From contig JAAROD010000015.1 of the NCBI GenBank assembly GCA_012274445.1, forward strand, positions 2,914,001 through 2,978,000: a stretch of DNA of 64,000 nucleotides. The letters run 5' to 3'. Of the stretch, positions 53,769 to 64,000 are shown piece after piece. A program made the position numbers and the translations under genes. Source of the stretch: Sclerotiophoma versabilis (lineage: Eukaryota > Ascomycota > Dothideomycetes > Pleosporales > Didymellaceae). How positions within the stretch are numbered: position 1 is the first letter of the stretch; each line of letters opens with the position of its first letter. Below the pieces are notes generated by a model. The model did no database searches and was not told the origin of the DNA. It was given only the letters and a program-made list of their open reading frames with translations.

Positions 53769-55684
53769 ATGTGGGCCGACATCAATGGAGAACGTAAGAA
53801 GGTCGCCTGGTAAGTTCATTTCACGCCTGCTTTCCTGTGCGACCCTCTTCCCTCGTCATTGTCTGCACCGCCTAGCGCGTCTTCTTCCAAGCATCAATAT
53901 ACCGCCAACAGCATGGAGTTTCTGCAGTGAAGAGACCGTTTCAATCACTCAACAAACTCTTTCTCCGGTATTCTTTTGCCATGGTTGGCTCTTCAGTGGT
54001 CCTGCTACGGCAGATGGCCGGCACTATGGCTCCTTGACTGACTGGCTGGCTGTACCTTATCTAACTGGTCTTGACATGCATACAGACTGTACCGTGCTAA
54101 CGTAGTGCCAGTGGCCCTTGCATTCGAGGGCATCGTTCCTCAAAATGCGATCACCGGGACCGAGTCCTGGTCGAGGTCCGCAAACCTGGGCGACCGTTGA
54201 GTAGTTGCCCTCATCCTACCGGTTCATGCAGCTGTGAGCGGATTGTCATCAACTACACCATCCCCAAGACCTCAGAATGTGCTTGTCCTTCAGAGCGAGC
54301 ACAATCAGTAGCAGTCACTGGCAGTAATCGAATCTCGAAACCCAAACGAAGGTCGAATGCGGTACATCCCACCTCGTTAGAGAAGGCCATCAAAGCTAGC
54401 CAAGACATCGAAACTGACACATCGTCCTACAATACCCCGACTGAGAGAAGCGCCAGCAATGAAGCATCACCGCCTTCGAGTGCAAGCTCGACTCCTCGCA
54501 TGCTTCCCACACAAAAAGAAATGTCAAGCTGCTGTAAACCCAAGACTGCGCCTCCACCAGTCGCACAAGTGGGAGGTTGCTGTGGCGGTAAGACCAAGCA
54601 GCAAGCTCAGCCAACATCAAAACCAGCACAGAATGCCGCACCTGTTAGTTCGTGTTGTTCCAGCAAGTCACAACAAAACAATATTCCCAACATCCAGAAT
54701 GCTGTGCACAATATCGGCCAGCAGTTCCAATTCCAGATCCAGCCCCAGTTCAGGACGATTCAGTATCAAAACTTCCAACAACAAGCCTCACCAGCTCTTC
54801 CTCCATTCGGTTTCGGTGCACCGATATATAACCATGCCGCTGCAGCTTATCAACAATCGATGTCGATGCCCCGGAATGGTGATATGCATGCGTCGCTACC
54901 ACATCCATCTAATGGCCATCAAATACCGCAGCATAATCCCGAGCACAACTGTCATTGCGGAGAAGGCTGTACTTGCTTCGGTTGCGCAGCCCATCCGAAC
55001 AACGCTACCATGATGGAGTACGTCCGCCTTATGGCCCAGTTCCAATACACCGGCGCATTTGGAAACCAGCAAGCACCCCTTTACGACATGCCCACCTACC
55101 CACATCATCCCGGCTTTGGCGCTGAGGCAAGTCCGGCCATAAGCTTCTCGTCGCTAGCACAACCCTACGCATCGCCAAATCCAGCACACATACCCTTCCA
55201 GGCTAGCTTAGACACAACCGTCATGGCAGGCACAACCCTCAATCTCTCCGGCCACTGGCGCCAATCCTCTGTCTCGACACCTAGCATCGAGCACCCCCAG
55301 TTCCTTGATAGTGAAACACCTACACCCACCGAGTCGCAAACTAAGCTTGAAATGGCGCCTCCACCTGCGGTTCCAGCAGCATCCACGCCCGTTGCTAACA
55401 GTCCAAGTGGAAGCAATGAAGAAGAAACGCCGACCCTCTCGCCTTCATCTTTCTTCTGGAATGAGATGGTCCTTCCAGGCTGCAACGACGATACCGGTAC
55501 ATGTCAGTGCGGAGATGGATGCGAATGTGTTGGGTGCCTGACCCATGGTGGGCATAATGGGGTTACGCTTGAGCCGCCGAGTATGAGCGAGCATGAGGGT
55601 TTCCCCAGTTTTGCTGCAGATGCCGGTCTCAACCTTAACCTCGGGGATCCCAACTCGTTTTTGAATTTTAACCCTGCGGGCTGA
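53769..55684 (+). CDS. Copper-fist transcription factor (Mac1/Cuf1/GRISEA-like)
   Basis: Two exons (53769-53809, 54112-55684), 537 residues. The copper-fist zinc module C14-x2-C17-x8-C26-x-H28 (KKVACGPCIRGHRSSKCDH) is interrupted by the intron right after the codon start of Cys14. The minor-groove motif is KPGRPLSSC. Two Cys clusters follow in the C-terminal half, HNCHCGEGCTCFGCAAH and CQCGDGCECVGCLTH, each CxCxxxCxCxxCxxH, as in copper-sensing Mac1/Cuf1 activators. In between are three CC-containing pieces (SSCCKP, GGCCGGK, SSCCSSK) and a Gln-rich stretch. By family it is a nuclear regulator that senses Cu(I); with two C-clusters it most likely activates high-affinity copper uptake when copper is scarce. 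The intron is 302 bp; the acceptor chosen (CCAG at 54111) is the one restoring CGPC. Confidence 0.9.
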
Positions 55685-56475
55685 TACGTTAGAACGCTTT
55701 AAGTTGATGAGTATGGAATTTCTTTTTTTCTCTTCCATTGTACATGCTTTGGCTGGAAAAGCGCATATTAGCGTAGAAGAATCGTTAGTTATGGATGCAT
55801 TCGAAGAGGACTGAGTATTGCATACAAGGACGGATAAGTTATCGCTTCGCACCAATACCCGCAGATTGTCGATAGTTATGATAGGCCGGCCTGGATGAAT
55901 GTAATCAAATTCAGCACCTCGTATCGCGGAATAAATTCGCACTCGTTTTTTTATTATCAGGAAGCATATGTGTTGACTTTTGCATTGAGTCGATTGTCCC
56001 TAAATGAGCGGCACATACCTGTAAGAACCCATACAACATCCATAACACCTTTGCCACTCTAGCAGCTATGCTCAGGAGCCTTATTTCAACAAATCCGAAA
56101 GGAAGCAACTTCTCCAAACATGTCATGAGCGCTAGACGCTTAACACAAGCTAACGCAGCAATACCCATCAGTGTATACTCATGTCCATTTTGAGGCTGAC
56201 CGCCTAGAGCAGATGGAATTGGTATGCCGAACGCCAATTGTGAGTGTGAAAGGAGCGCAAGTGAAAGATATGATAGGGAGGAAATGAAGCCGTGTATTTG
56301 GAAATTCTTAAAGGGCTCTCCAAAAAAATCTTAGAGATCTACCGAAGAGGAGTTCGGCCGGTGAAGTATGAACCAAAATGTGAGCAGGTACAGAAGATCG
56401 CGCGATCTGAGATCTAGGAGATATGGACAGAAGAGGGGCTGGCTGAGCGGTAAACCGAACCAGATCTCATGACGA
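55685..56475. other. Convergent intergenic gap, copper-fist / SUN gene
   Basis: About 790 bp between two stop codons. A minus-strand frame of 108 codons near 55.9-56.2 kb has no ATG-anchored homology. No other feature seen. Confidence 0.45.
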
Positions 56476-57931
56476 CTAGTCGTCACTAAGAACAAGCGTG
56501 AGAGTGCTGCCTTCTCCGACGCCAGCGGTGCAGCCATCTTTGATGCTGTCGAACCACTTGTCACCCTGACCATACTTGCTGGTGGATGATTTGTACTTGC
56601 AGGCGTTGGTGATACCGTCACCGGTGAATGTGATCGAATAATCAAGCCTCTCGTTCCAGTTCAGCTCGTTCTGCTTTAAACTGGAGTAGCCAACGTTAGA
56701 AGCGATGTCATCGAAGGAGGTGCCGAAGATAGTGGGCGACCAGTTGCCGACGCCCTTGCCTTCTTGGCCCCAAGTACAAGCCTCGCTCTCCGGTACGCCC
56801 TGCTTGTTGACATAGTAATGAGCTGAGGTGGGTTTGCCCTCCCAAAAAAAGTACTTGCTCTGATCAGGGTTTGCCAAGAAGCCGGTCTCGCCAGGTCCAA
56901 CAGTGAGTGGGAATGTCATGGATTCGGTGCCTGGAGGGGTCAGCTATGTTAGGTGGTACATTAACATCAGACTTACCTGGGTAGTCGGTACGGCAGATTG
57001 AAACTGGCTTCTTGAGCTTGTTTTGCACCTTCACAGTCATCTTGTTGGAACCCTTGCCACAAAGTGTTTTGCCGATAGACCCATCAGCCATCTCGAGCAT
57101 ACCCTGGTCATTACAGTAGAGTCCACCGACGGTCTGCCCAGTCTTGCCTTGCTTTTTCGGAAAAGACAGCTTGAGGTATGGGTTCGGGCACCCGTAAGAA
57201 CAGTACGTGCCTTCCGTGCAGCAAGAACCATCCGAGCATGAGCCCTTGACAACAGTCCTGATATTGTCGAAGCCATCACCGCCACGGTATCCAGGATCTT
57301 GAATGCCAGACCAACCTCCCAGGCCTTCGTTGCTGAGAGGCATAGCACCGTAACCATAGGGGAACTGACTGCAGGGGATGACACCATTGGGGAAGGGCTT
57401 TTCGCACGACGCACAGTTGCCGCTCTCGTCGACTAGATCGTTGGGGTCATCTGGTGACACATCTGGTGCCGCAGCTAGTGTAGGTGTCTGTGATGGTGCG
57501 TGCACTGAAGAAGAGACAGATGCGACTGCAGTGGATGTCTCCTTGATAGATGAGGTGGGCTGCTGGGCTTCGACATGTTGGGGTTGCGTGGTGGTTTGCT
57601 GCATCTGAACTGGCTCTTTCACCTCAGTTGAGGGAGTTGATGGACTCGTGGGCAGTGCGGTAGGGCCTTTGATAGAACTCGATAGAACACCGTCATCACC
57701 CCAGCGAAGAGTGCCGTTGGCGATGCCCTGGCGAGCCTCGTCCTCGGAAATGAGGCGACCATCCAATTCGTAAACAACTACAGTCTCAACTGGCGCTGGA
57801 GCGTACAAAACGCTGTCTGGGCGAGCCATGCGCCCGACGTGAGTATGAGCATGACGGTGGATGCGCTGGTAAGGCTTCGCTACGGTGACCGCGGCGGCCG
57901 CAGCGAAGATAGCGATACAGTGGTATTTCAT
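56476..57931 (-). CDS. SUN-family (GH132) cell-wall protein, Sun4/Sim1/Uth1 type
   Basis: Two exons (57931-56977, 56930-56476), 469 residues. A signal peptide (MKYHCIAIFAAAAAVTVA) is followed by a short His-rich piece and a Ser/Thr/Pro/Gln-rich linker (about 90-170) suited to O-mannosylation. The SUN domain starts near NCASCEKPFPNGVIPCSQFP and contains GWSGIQDPGYRGGDGFDNIR, GSCSDGSCCTEGTYCSYGCP, PVSICRTDYPGTESMTFPLT (joined over a 46-bp intron), YFFWEGKPTSAHYYVNKQG, EACTWGQEGKGVGNWSPTIF and NERLDYSITFTGDGITNACK. The Cys spacing of the family is intact. SUN proteins are secreted, bind or act on beta-1,3-glucan and help cell separation and wall remodelling. A TATATATC box on the minus strand lies at 58155-58162. 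Confidence 0.93.
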
Positions 57932-59567
57932 TGCAATGTCGTTACGTTACACTCGATCTGATTAGATGTTGCCAGCAACTGCAGTCATCATCAGTCAGTG
58001 TACAGCTGGCAAGGAAATGTGAGACAATTTACCTCTTCAGTGCGCAAGCGCGTGTGAGACGTTGCGTGGTGATCTGCGCAAGGTTGTCTTGAAGTTGTTG
58101 TTTTGTGGATTTGTTGTGGCAGAGCGCAACCCTGGAATGAGGAAGGAGCGTGTGATATATACTGGCGTTGTAGAAGGAGTGGACTGGAGAAGCTCCAACG
58201 AGGTTACGGAAAGAAATGTGTATGTAAGGCGCGAGCCACAGCTGAGTTTTCTGTCGCAGGAGTGAGCCGCTTGCAAGTTGAAGAGGGCAAGGATGCTGGC
58301 GTTTGTTTGTATCAAGCGTTTGCCAAGCCTAGAGTCTCCGCGTGTTTGCTGGAAGGCGCAGTGAAGGTGAGAAATGTGACATACTCCGATCTGGATTGGC
58401 CCTTTCGAGCACTGTCCACGAGGACTTTATCGGGTATTTGGCCAGATTTGGAAATCAATCTCAGCAACGAGCGTATATTATATGGCAACGAACGTCGAGA
58501 ATGTAAGACAGAACAGTCGGCGAAGAGGAAAGAGGGACTGAATCAAAGCAACGTGGGCAACAGCGGTAGAAGAAACATTCAGCGGATAGGTGCCCTAAGG
58601 ACAAAGGACAGATTGACCAGCGCCAACGTGTAACACAGTGGTCACAATCAACAGTCCCTTCGTATCGCCAATCTGCACAATGGAGGCTGCACAGCGAGTT
58701 GTCTACAGGCCCATTCGAGGTCTAACCACGTATCCGGACACACCGAGCCACAGCTAGGCTCGTTCTGCGGCTCTATATCTAGTGTCATGGCGGTAAGATC
58801 GTTCGGAGATCTTTAGCCGGCGCGCATGGCTGCCGGCTGTCTCGCCCTGCGTGCGTGTGATGCCAACTGCTGTTGTGCGACGCTGGGCCTCGACAAATCT
58901 TCCAAGGGCTACTGAACGCCTACATTCCACAAAATGGGAATGTAGTACTGAAGGATATTATGACGAGTTTTCTTTGGGCAAGTCCAGATCCGCTATATTA
59001 GGTTGTCGCCCGCCGAAGAATGTCAATCGGCTTTGCTGCGCCTACGAGATTGCGGCTCCTGCCATCCATTGTTTGTCAACATACGACAGCAACCTTAAAC
59101 TCAGAATACCAATACATGTAGCTTCATAATCTTACCGCCTGTGGAAGAATTGCACTGATACGCAGGGCTGTTGTTCAATGTGCTCATCTTGTAGCAGTTA
59201 CGCTCAAAGGCATACAATCACTCTCAAGTGGAGCGAGAGACGACGTCCAAAGATGATGACCACAGTACGCTGGGCAACAGCGTTGTTTTCAGCGGCAGAT
59301 GGTTATAATGTGAGATGAGACGAAAAGAGGATAAGGATGGAAGAAGTCAAAGGTCGACGTCAAAGGTCAGGAGACCCTCGCGCTAGAGCAGACCCCACAT
59401 ACACCGCTGCCAAGACACACCGTTGTGTCGAGACATGGTGACACAGCTGTCAACACAGGTACAATAGTCTTTGTGAGTCAGATTGGCTGTGGTGTGATGG
59501 TTGGATGATATCTAGACGCTCAATATATGTTACAGCCGTACTCTTGAACGACTGCCAGACAGGTGGT
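57932..59567. other. Intergenic, SUN gene promoter and BZZ1 3' side
   Basis: About 1.6 kb. The left 250 bp include the SUN gene leader and its reverse TATA-like box (GATATATA, 58155-58162). The 176-codon plus-strand frame at 58103-58633 starts without ATG and has no motif. Nothing else is recognised. Confidence 0.45.
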
Positions 59568-62149
59568 CTATACCTGCTGGAGATAGTTTGCAGGGACACT
59601 TCGTACTACGCCATCCTTCTCGACGTCTGCCCAACCATCCCCAGCGTCCATGTTGATCAAAACGAACCGCTCACCCTCCACCATCGAGTGCTCTACATCG
59701 CTTTGTGCATTGTACTCATACAGTGCTTCAACGTATTTGAGCTTCTTCGCGCCACGCTTGGGTGCCACGGCTGGGCCCTTCTTCTTGCCTCCAGTCAATT
59801 GAGCTGCAAGATTTGTCGTAGAAGCAGATGATGCAGAATATGTTGAGTCAGGCCGTGTTGAGGAAAAGGTGGATGCAGTAGTGGGTGGTGTCGCTGTAGC
59901 AAGAATTTCCACGTACGAAGCAGGTACAAGACCTTCTTTCGCTCCCGCACGTACTTTCATCCAGCCAGACCCGTCTGTACAGTCCGTAAGCGACATGTCC
60001 AGAAGATACTGAAACATAGGAGTAAGTTTGAGAGAGGACCTACCGTCGGGTTCCAGGATGGTGATATCCTGCCCATCGGCCACCGTCAATTCACCTTCGC
60101 CGCCTGCTTCATAAGAGTAAAGCATCTTGCCCTTGACTTCTGGGGCGCCAGACGGTGGTGGTGGAGCGTCGTCATCGGCTTTGATATACGCTGCAGGTGG
60201 TGGCGCGACGACTCGGTGCTTCCTAGCCCCAGCCGCCGGTGCTTTCTTCTCTGCCGGTGGTTCCTCAACGGTTGGCGACATTCCTCCGGATATCGATCTG
60301 TGAGCCGTTGCAGAATAGCCAGAACTGAGTGTGTTCATAGAGTTCACGGTGTCGCTTCTGCCTAAACGCGGCATGTCAGACTGCGATCCTGTAGCAGCAC
60401 CGTTTGTCGATGTCACAGTATGCGAAGCCTTCTGTCGCTCCTCCTTGAGCTTCTTCCTCTCTTCTTTTGTCTGCTCGCCTGGGCAGTCTGCCGGCACTTT
60501 CAGCTCACACTTGCTGTGACAAGTGTAACCGCAATCTCGGCAGTCGAATCCCTTTGCGGATAAGCCCCATATTCGATCACCACACAAGTCACAGTTTGTG
60601 GGTATCTTGAAGGTCTGAGACTTGAAGTTATGGTTTCTTGCGCCAATGCTGACGTCGCCAACAACTGAGGTGATCGTCGAAACCTCGACTTCAGCGCTGA
60701 CCTTCTGCTTTTCGATCTCGTGAGCAGCTTCTTGAATAGCAAAGATAGCTCGGACAACATCAACTTCGTCTCTCTTGTCCTTCCCTTCCCGGATATTTCG
60801 CCGCACGGCCTTTGCGTTTTCAACCTCCTTTAACTTCTTGTCAAGATCGCGTCGATAATCTCCCAACGAGCCTTTAGTCTTCAACAAGACATTTCGTAAG
60901 AAGGTAATTGCAGATTCGTCCACGGCAAGATTGCCGTCGTCGAGCCACACCGGACTTGGTTCAAACTGGAAATCGCCAGGTTCCTGCCATCCACCAGCAT
61001 TATGTCTCACGAACATCATGGAGTCGAGAAGAGGGTTGTTTCGAGGTATTTCGGATGAAAGATGTTGCAGATATTCCGTACTGCGCGTGAGGGTTTGCGT
61101 TTCGATCGAAGCTGCCAAGGACCAGATGGCGTTAAGCTTGTTGACGCGAGTTTCTGATAGATCCTGCATGCTCTGTTTCCGCTCTTAGTACTGACCTAGT
61201 TCAAGAAGAAGAAGAAGAAGAACAAGAAGGAGAAGAGACTTACATCTAAAAGCTCAGGAACGTATTCGTGGTAGTACATCTCCTTCTGCTTATTCGTAAC
61301 GTTGATGGTGATGAGATAGGTGTTTTTGACGTTGCGCATTTCAACCTGGTGCTGCTCGAAGGCATTCCGTGCTTTGTTCTTGCCATGATCGAAAGCACCA
61401 TCAAGCTTCTTGCGGCGGTTCTCGACCTCCTGGCACACACTATCGTATTTGCCCTTCGTCTTGCGTAGCTCAGCATATTGTCCGTCCCTCTCTTTTTCAA
61501 GCTTCGCTGCATAGTCACCGTGGAGCTTGCGCAGTTCTTCAGTCCGGGTCGCAAGTGTCTTCAAAGGGTCGGCGAGCTGTGAGATGAGGGCAGTAGCGAA
61601 TTGGTCGTGTTCGTTCGCACGTTGTTCGAGGGTATTCAATTGGACTCCCCACGTAGTCATCGAGGCACTGCAGCCAGCAATCAGCTTATATTACTCATGC
61701 TGGCAATTCAAAATCGCACCTCTCTAGTGAGCCTGGGGTTACTGTCGGCGTGTCGCCGACACTCAAGCTGCTTACTTTCCTCGCCTTCTTCTCATAGTAC
61801 TTCTTTGCTAAAGCGCTGAGCTTCTGAGAATACTCCTTCTCTATGGCGCTTCGTTCTCGGTAGAACTGCTGGATGTCGTCGAGCCATGCGATGCCTCCAG
61901 AGACCTAGGCCTTGTCATCAGTACGCGGGTAGGGTGAGCGGCGGGAATAGTGATTTGTTGCCAGCGGAGGGAAGAGCCCCAATCGAGAGGTGTTGTAGGA
62001 CATTTGGGAAACATACCCAGGCGTTGACCGTCTTGAAGCCATCCTGTGAATTATCCGTGTCAGTCCATGATGCGGCGGTGCAGTCCGGGGGTGCGGCAAC
62101 AGTGTACCTTCAACTCAGCGCCAAATTGAGGCGCAATGTCGACCTCCAT
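59568..62149 (-). CDS. BZZ1: BZZ1: F-BAR, C1 and twin-SH3 actin/endocytosis protein
   Basis: Six exons (62149-62108, 62043-62017, 61904-61720, 61667-61244, 61172-60044, 59974-59568), 737 residues. The F-BAR domain begins at once: MEVDIAPQFGAELKDGFKTV, then GGIAWLDDIQQFYRERSAIE and EYSQKLSALAKKYYEKK. A C1 zinc finger lies at about 410-460 (HNFKSQTFKIPTNCDLCGDR, DCRDCGYTCHSKCELKVP). Two SH3 domains end the protein: MLYSYEAGGEGELTVADG..LVPASYVEI and ALYEYNAQSDVEHSMVEGE..VPANYLQQV. BZZ1 binds curved membrane and Las17/WASP and promotes actin polymerisation at endocytic sites. The first exons are tiny (42 and 27 bp). The last intron (59975-60043) is 69 bp, in frame and stop-free; splicing it restores LEPDDGSGWMKV of SH3-1, so it is a real intron despite being open. 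Confidence 0.93.
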
Positions 62150-62809
62150 GTTGCTGCAGGTGTCGTGGAGCAGTTACTAGTGCATATGCGATCGGCGCAT
62201 CGAACCAGAAAGGAGTGTTCGCTTTTAGGGAGCCGTGCTTGAGGCCTTTGGGGTCCAACTGGCGGCCCAATTGAAGTGGGGGTCGAATGGCTGGAGGCGG
62301 TGCGCGCCGAGCAAGGTGGTCGGGACCTTTGCCGTAATCCTCTGGCACCGCGTAAATGCTAGCAATGTGTTAGACTCGATATGGAGTTTCCTGTCTTGGA
62401 GTATGTCATCTTGAACGACGACAAGTCGTGCCTTGATCGACATCGCTTCTTCTACGCCGTGGGCGCAACTGCTGTCATGCACGCGCAGCCTTGCCGCCTA
62501 AGGTAGCCTAGCGCTCAAGCACCTTCCGCCTGGAACTTCCCCGCGATGAGCGCACCAACTAGCTTTTGTTCGCGTTGCTTTGATCTGCCAAACAACGACG
62601 CCCACTTTCATTGATACCCGCACCCGACCCGCTCCTACCCTTCGAGGTGTTTTTTAAGCCAACTTCACAAGATAGCCTTGCTCTAGCCATTGTTGGAGCT
62701 CAGCAGCACACGTAAAGGCGCCCCGCCGTCACTCTCATCCACGCAACTTGCGTCACCCCACGATCCTCGCAAACAAACACGCTCGACCGCACAACCACTA
62801 CTCTTCGCC
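62150..62809. promoter_or_regulatory. Divergent promoter, BZZ1 / DBP5
   Basis: This 660-bp gap separates two divergent housekeeping genes. The DBP5 side is CA-rich just before the ATG (ACAACCACTACTC). No convincing TATA box on either side. Confidence 0.5.
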
Positions 62810-64000
62810 ATGTCATCTACTGAAGAACCTACCGCAGTGCCTCCAGTGGAGGAGACTCCAGCGGAGGAAAGCTCGGTCGCGCAAGCTCAAGCCGACGGTA
62901 GTGGACCTCCAGGAAACGGCTCGAACATGGTCGAGACCGAGTTCAACGTCGAGGTAAAGCTTGCAGACATGCAGGCGGACCCAGAAAACCCTTTATTTTC
63001 TGCGAAGACGTTCGAGGAGCTCAAGCTGTAAGCTGGCGGATTTCTGTACAAGACGACGATGAACTAATTGTGGCAGCTCTGACGACCTTCTTCAAGGTAT
63101 CCGCTCTATGAACTTCCGCAAGCCATCGAAGATCCAGGAGAAAGCCTTGCCTCTGTTGCTCATGGATCCGCCTACAAACATGATTGCGCAGTCACAGTCT
63201 GGAACCGGCAAGACAGCTGCTTTCTCTCTGAACTGTCTGTCGCGTGTCGACCTTACACAGTTGAAACCGCAGGCACTGGTACTAGCGCCTAGCCGGGAGC
63301 TCGCACGCCAGATCTTGGGGGTGATTACACATATGGGCCAATTTATGCAGGGCCTGAAGACAATGGCAGCCATTCCTGACCCATCGAGACGAGGTCAGAA
63401 GTTCGAGGCGCACATTTTAGTCGGGACACCGGGAACCGTCACTGACATGCTGAGGAGACGGTTCATCGACCACACAGGCATCAAGATCTTGGTGCTCGAC
63501 GAGGCTGACAACATGCTCGACCAACAAGGTTTGGGTGAGCAGTGCACTCGTGTCAAGACGTGAGTATCAGCGCACGATGGTTTGCTTATCATATTGACAA
63601 CCGCAGTATGCTTCCCAAGGACTGCCAGACAGTATTGTTCTCAGCCACATTCCCTCCAAACGTCATCTCATACGCCAATCGCTTCGCGCCAAATGCCAAC
63701 GTCCTTACCCTTGCCCACGAAGATCTGACAATCGAGGGCATCAAGCAGCTTTACATCGATATCGACAAGGACAACGACAAGTACGAGACACTGTTGAAAT
63801 TTTACGGCCTCATGACCCAGGCCTCCTCAATTATCTTCGTGCGAACACGCAGAACTGCCGAGGAGCTCGAACGTCGTATGACAGCGGAGGGACACAAGGT
63901 TGCCCAGCTTAGTGGTGGCTTGGAAGGCCCCGACCGCGATAGGATCATCGATCAATTCAGGTCTGGTGAGGCCAAGGTGCTGATCACGACGAATGTTCTC
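62810..64000 (+). CDS. DBP5: DBP5 DEAD-box RNA helicase (5' part, runs off the end)
   Basis: Exons 62810-63027, 63077-63559 and 63607 to the edge give the first 365 residues. The acidic, Glu/Pro-rich N-terminus is followed by the upstream aromatic/Q-motif region (FSAKTFEELKL, MNFRKPSKIQEKALPLLL). Helicase motifs are I (AQSQSGTGKT), Ia (PSRELARQ), Ib (VGTPGTV), II (VLDEADNML) and III (LFSATFP), then the start of the second RecA-like domain with IIFVRTRRTAEE (motif IV) and KVLITTNVL at the edge. DEADNMLDQQGLGEQC is diagnostic of Dbp5. Dbp5 remodels mRNPs at the cytoplasmic face of the nuclear pore with Gle1-InsP6 and Nup159, and also acts in translation termination. The remaining third lies outside. 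Confidence 0.95.

Noticed and set aside
58103..58633. 176-codon plus-strand frame
   Set aside because: No ATG start, no motif, and it covers the promoter of the SUN gene.

Overview
The window reads as a piece of a filamentous ascomycete (Pezizomycotina) nuclear chromosome. The genes are intron-bearing, with many short introns of 46-71 bp that have GT..AG ends and CTAAC/CTGAC-like branch sites. The gene set is typically fungal: FacB/Cat8, two other fungus-specific transcription factors, an APSES factor, a SUN/GH132 wall protein, an Egh16-like secreted protein and an Anp1-type mannosyltransferase. A Dothideomycete is my best guess from the style of several proteins, but this is inference. No tRNA, rRNA, CRISPR array or intact transposon was seen.

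Layout. 1-8.3 kb: the 3' part of a SET methyltransferase gene, facB (acetate/C2 regulator) and KTI12 (Elongator-associated). 8.9-21.9 kb: a gene-poor accessory stretch with a Gln-rich small protein, an AIM9-like phosphotransferase, and relics between them: a TPR-protein end, a PKS fragment, a frameshifted membrane-protein pseudogene, a diverged repeat pair and a hairpin-like inverted repeat. 22-27.2 kb: an amino-acid permease followed by a Zn2Cys6 factor. 27.6-42.7 kb: a dense housekeeping block, partly very GC-rich, with two mitochondrion-type proteins, Anp1, a DUF202 protein, a DMT-family transporter, the PP2A activator Rrd2, Mbp1 and complex I subunit NDUFB7. 43-49 kb: a peroxisomal-type acyl-CoA ligase, a 3.3 kb apparently empty region and the Egh16-like gene. 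51.3-64 kb: EFM7-type methyltransferase, copper-fist factor, SUN protein, BZZ1 and the 5' two thirds of DBP5, which runs off the end.

Most genes look like independent housekeeping units. Likely shared promoters lie between KTI12 and the Gln-rich gene, between the 31.7 kb mitochondrial gene and Anp1, between mbp1 and NDUFB7, between EFM7 and the copper-fist gene, and between BZZ1 and DBP5. I found no convincing new multi-gene system. The most unusual material is the relic and repeat zone at 11-21 kb, the alternating 47-bp tandem repeat at 35 kb, the 14-bp intronic minisatellite at 37.2 kb, and very small terminal exons that simple ORF calling would miss.
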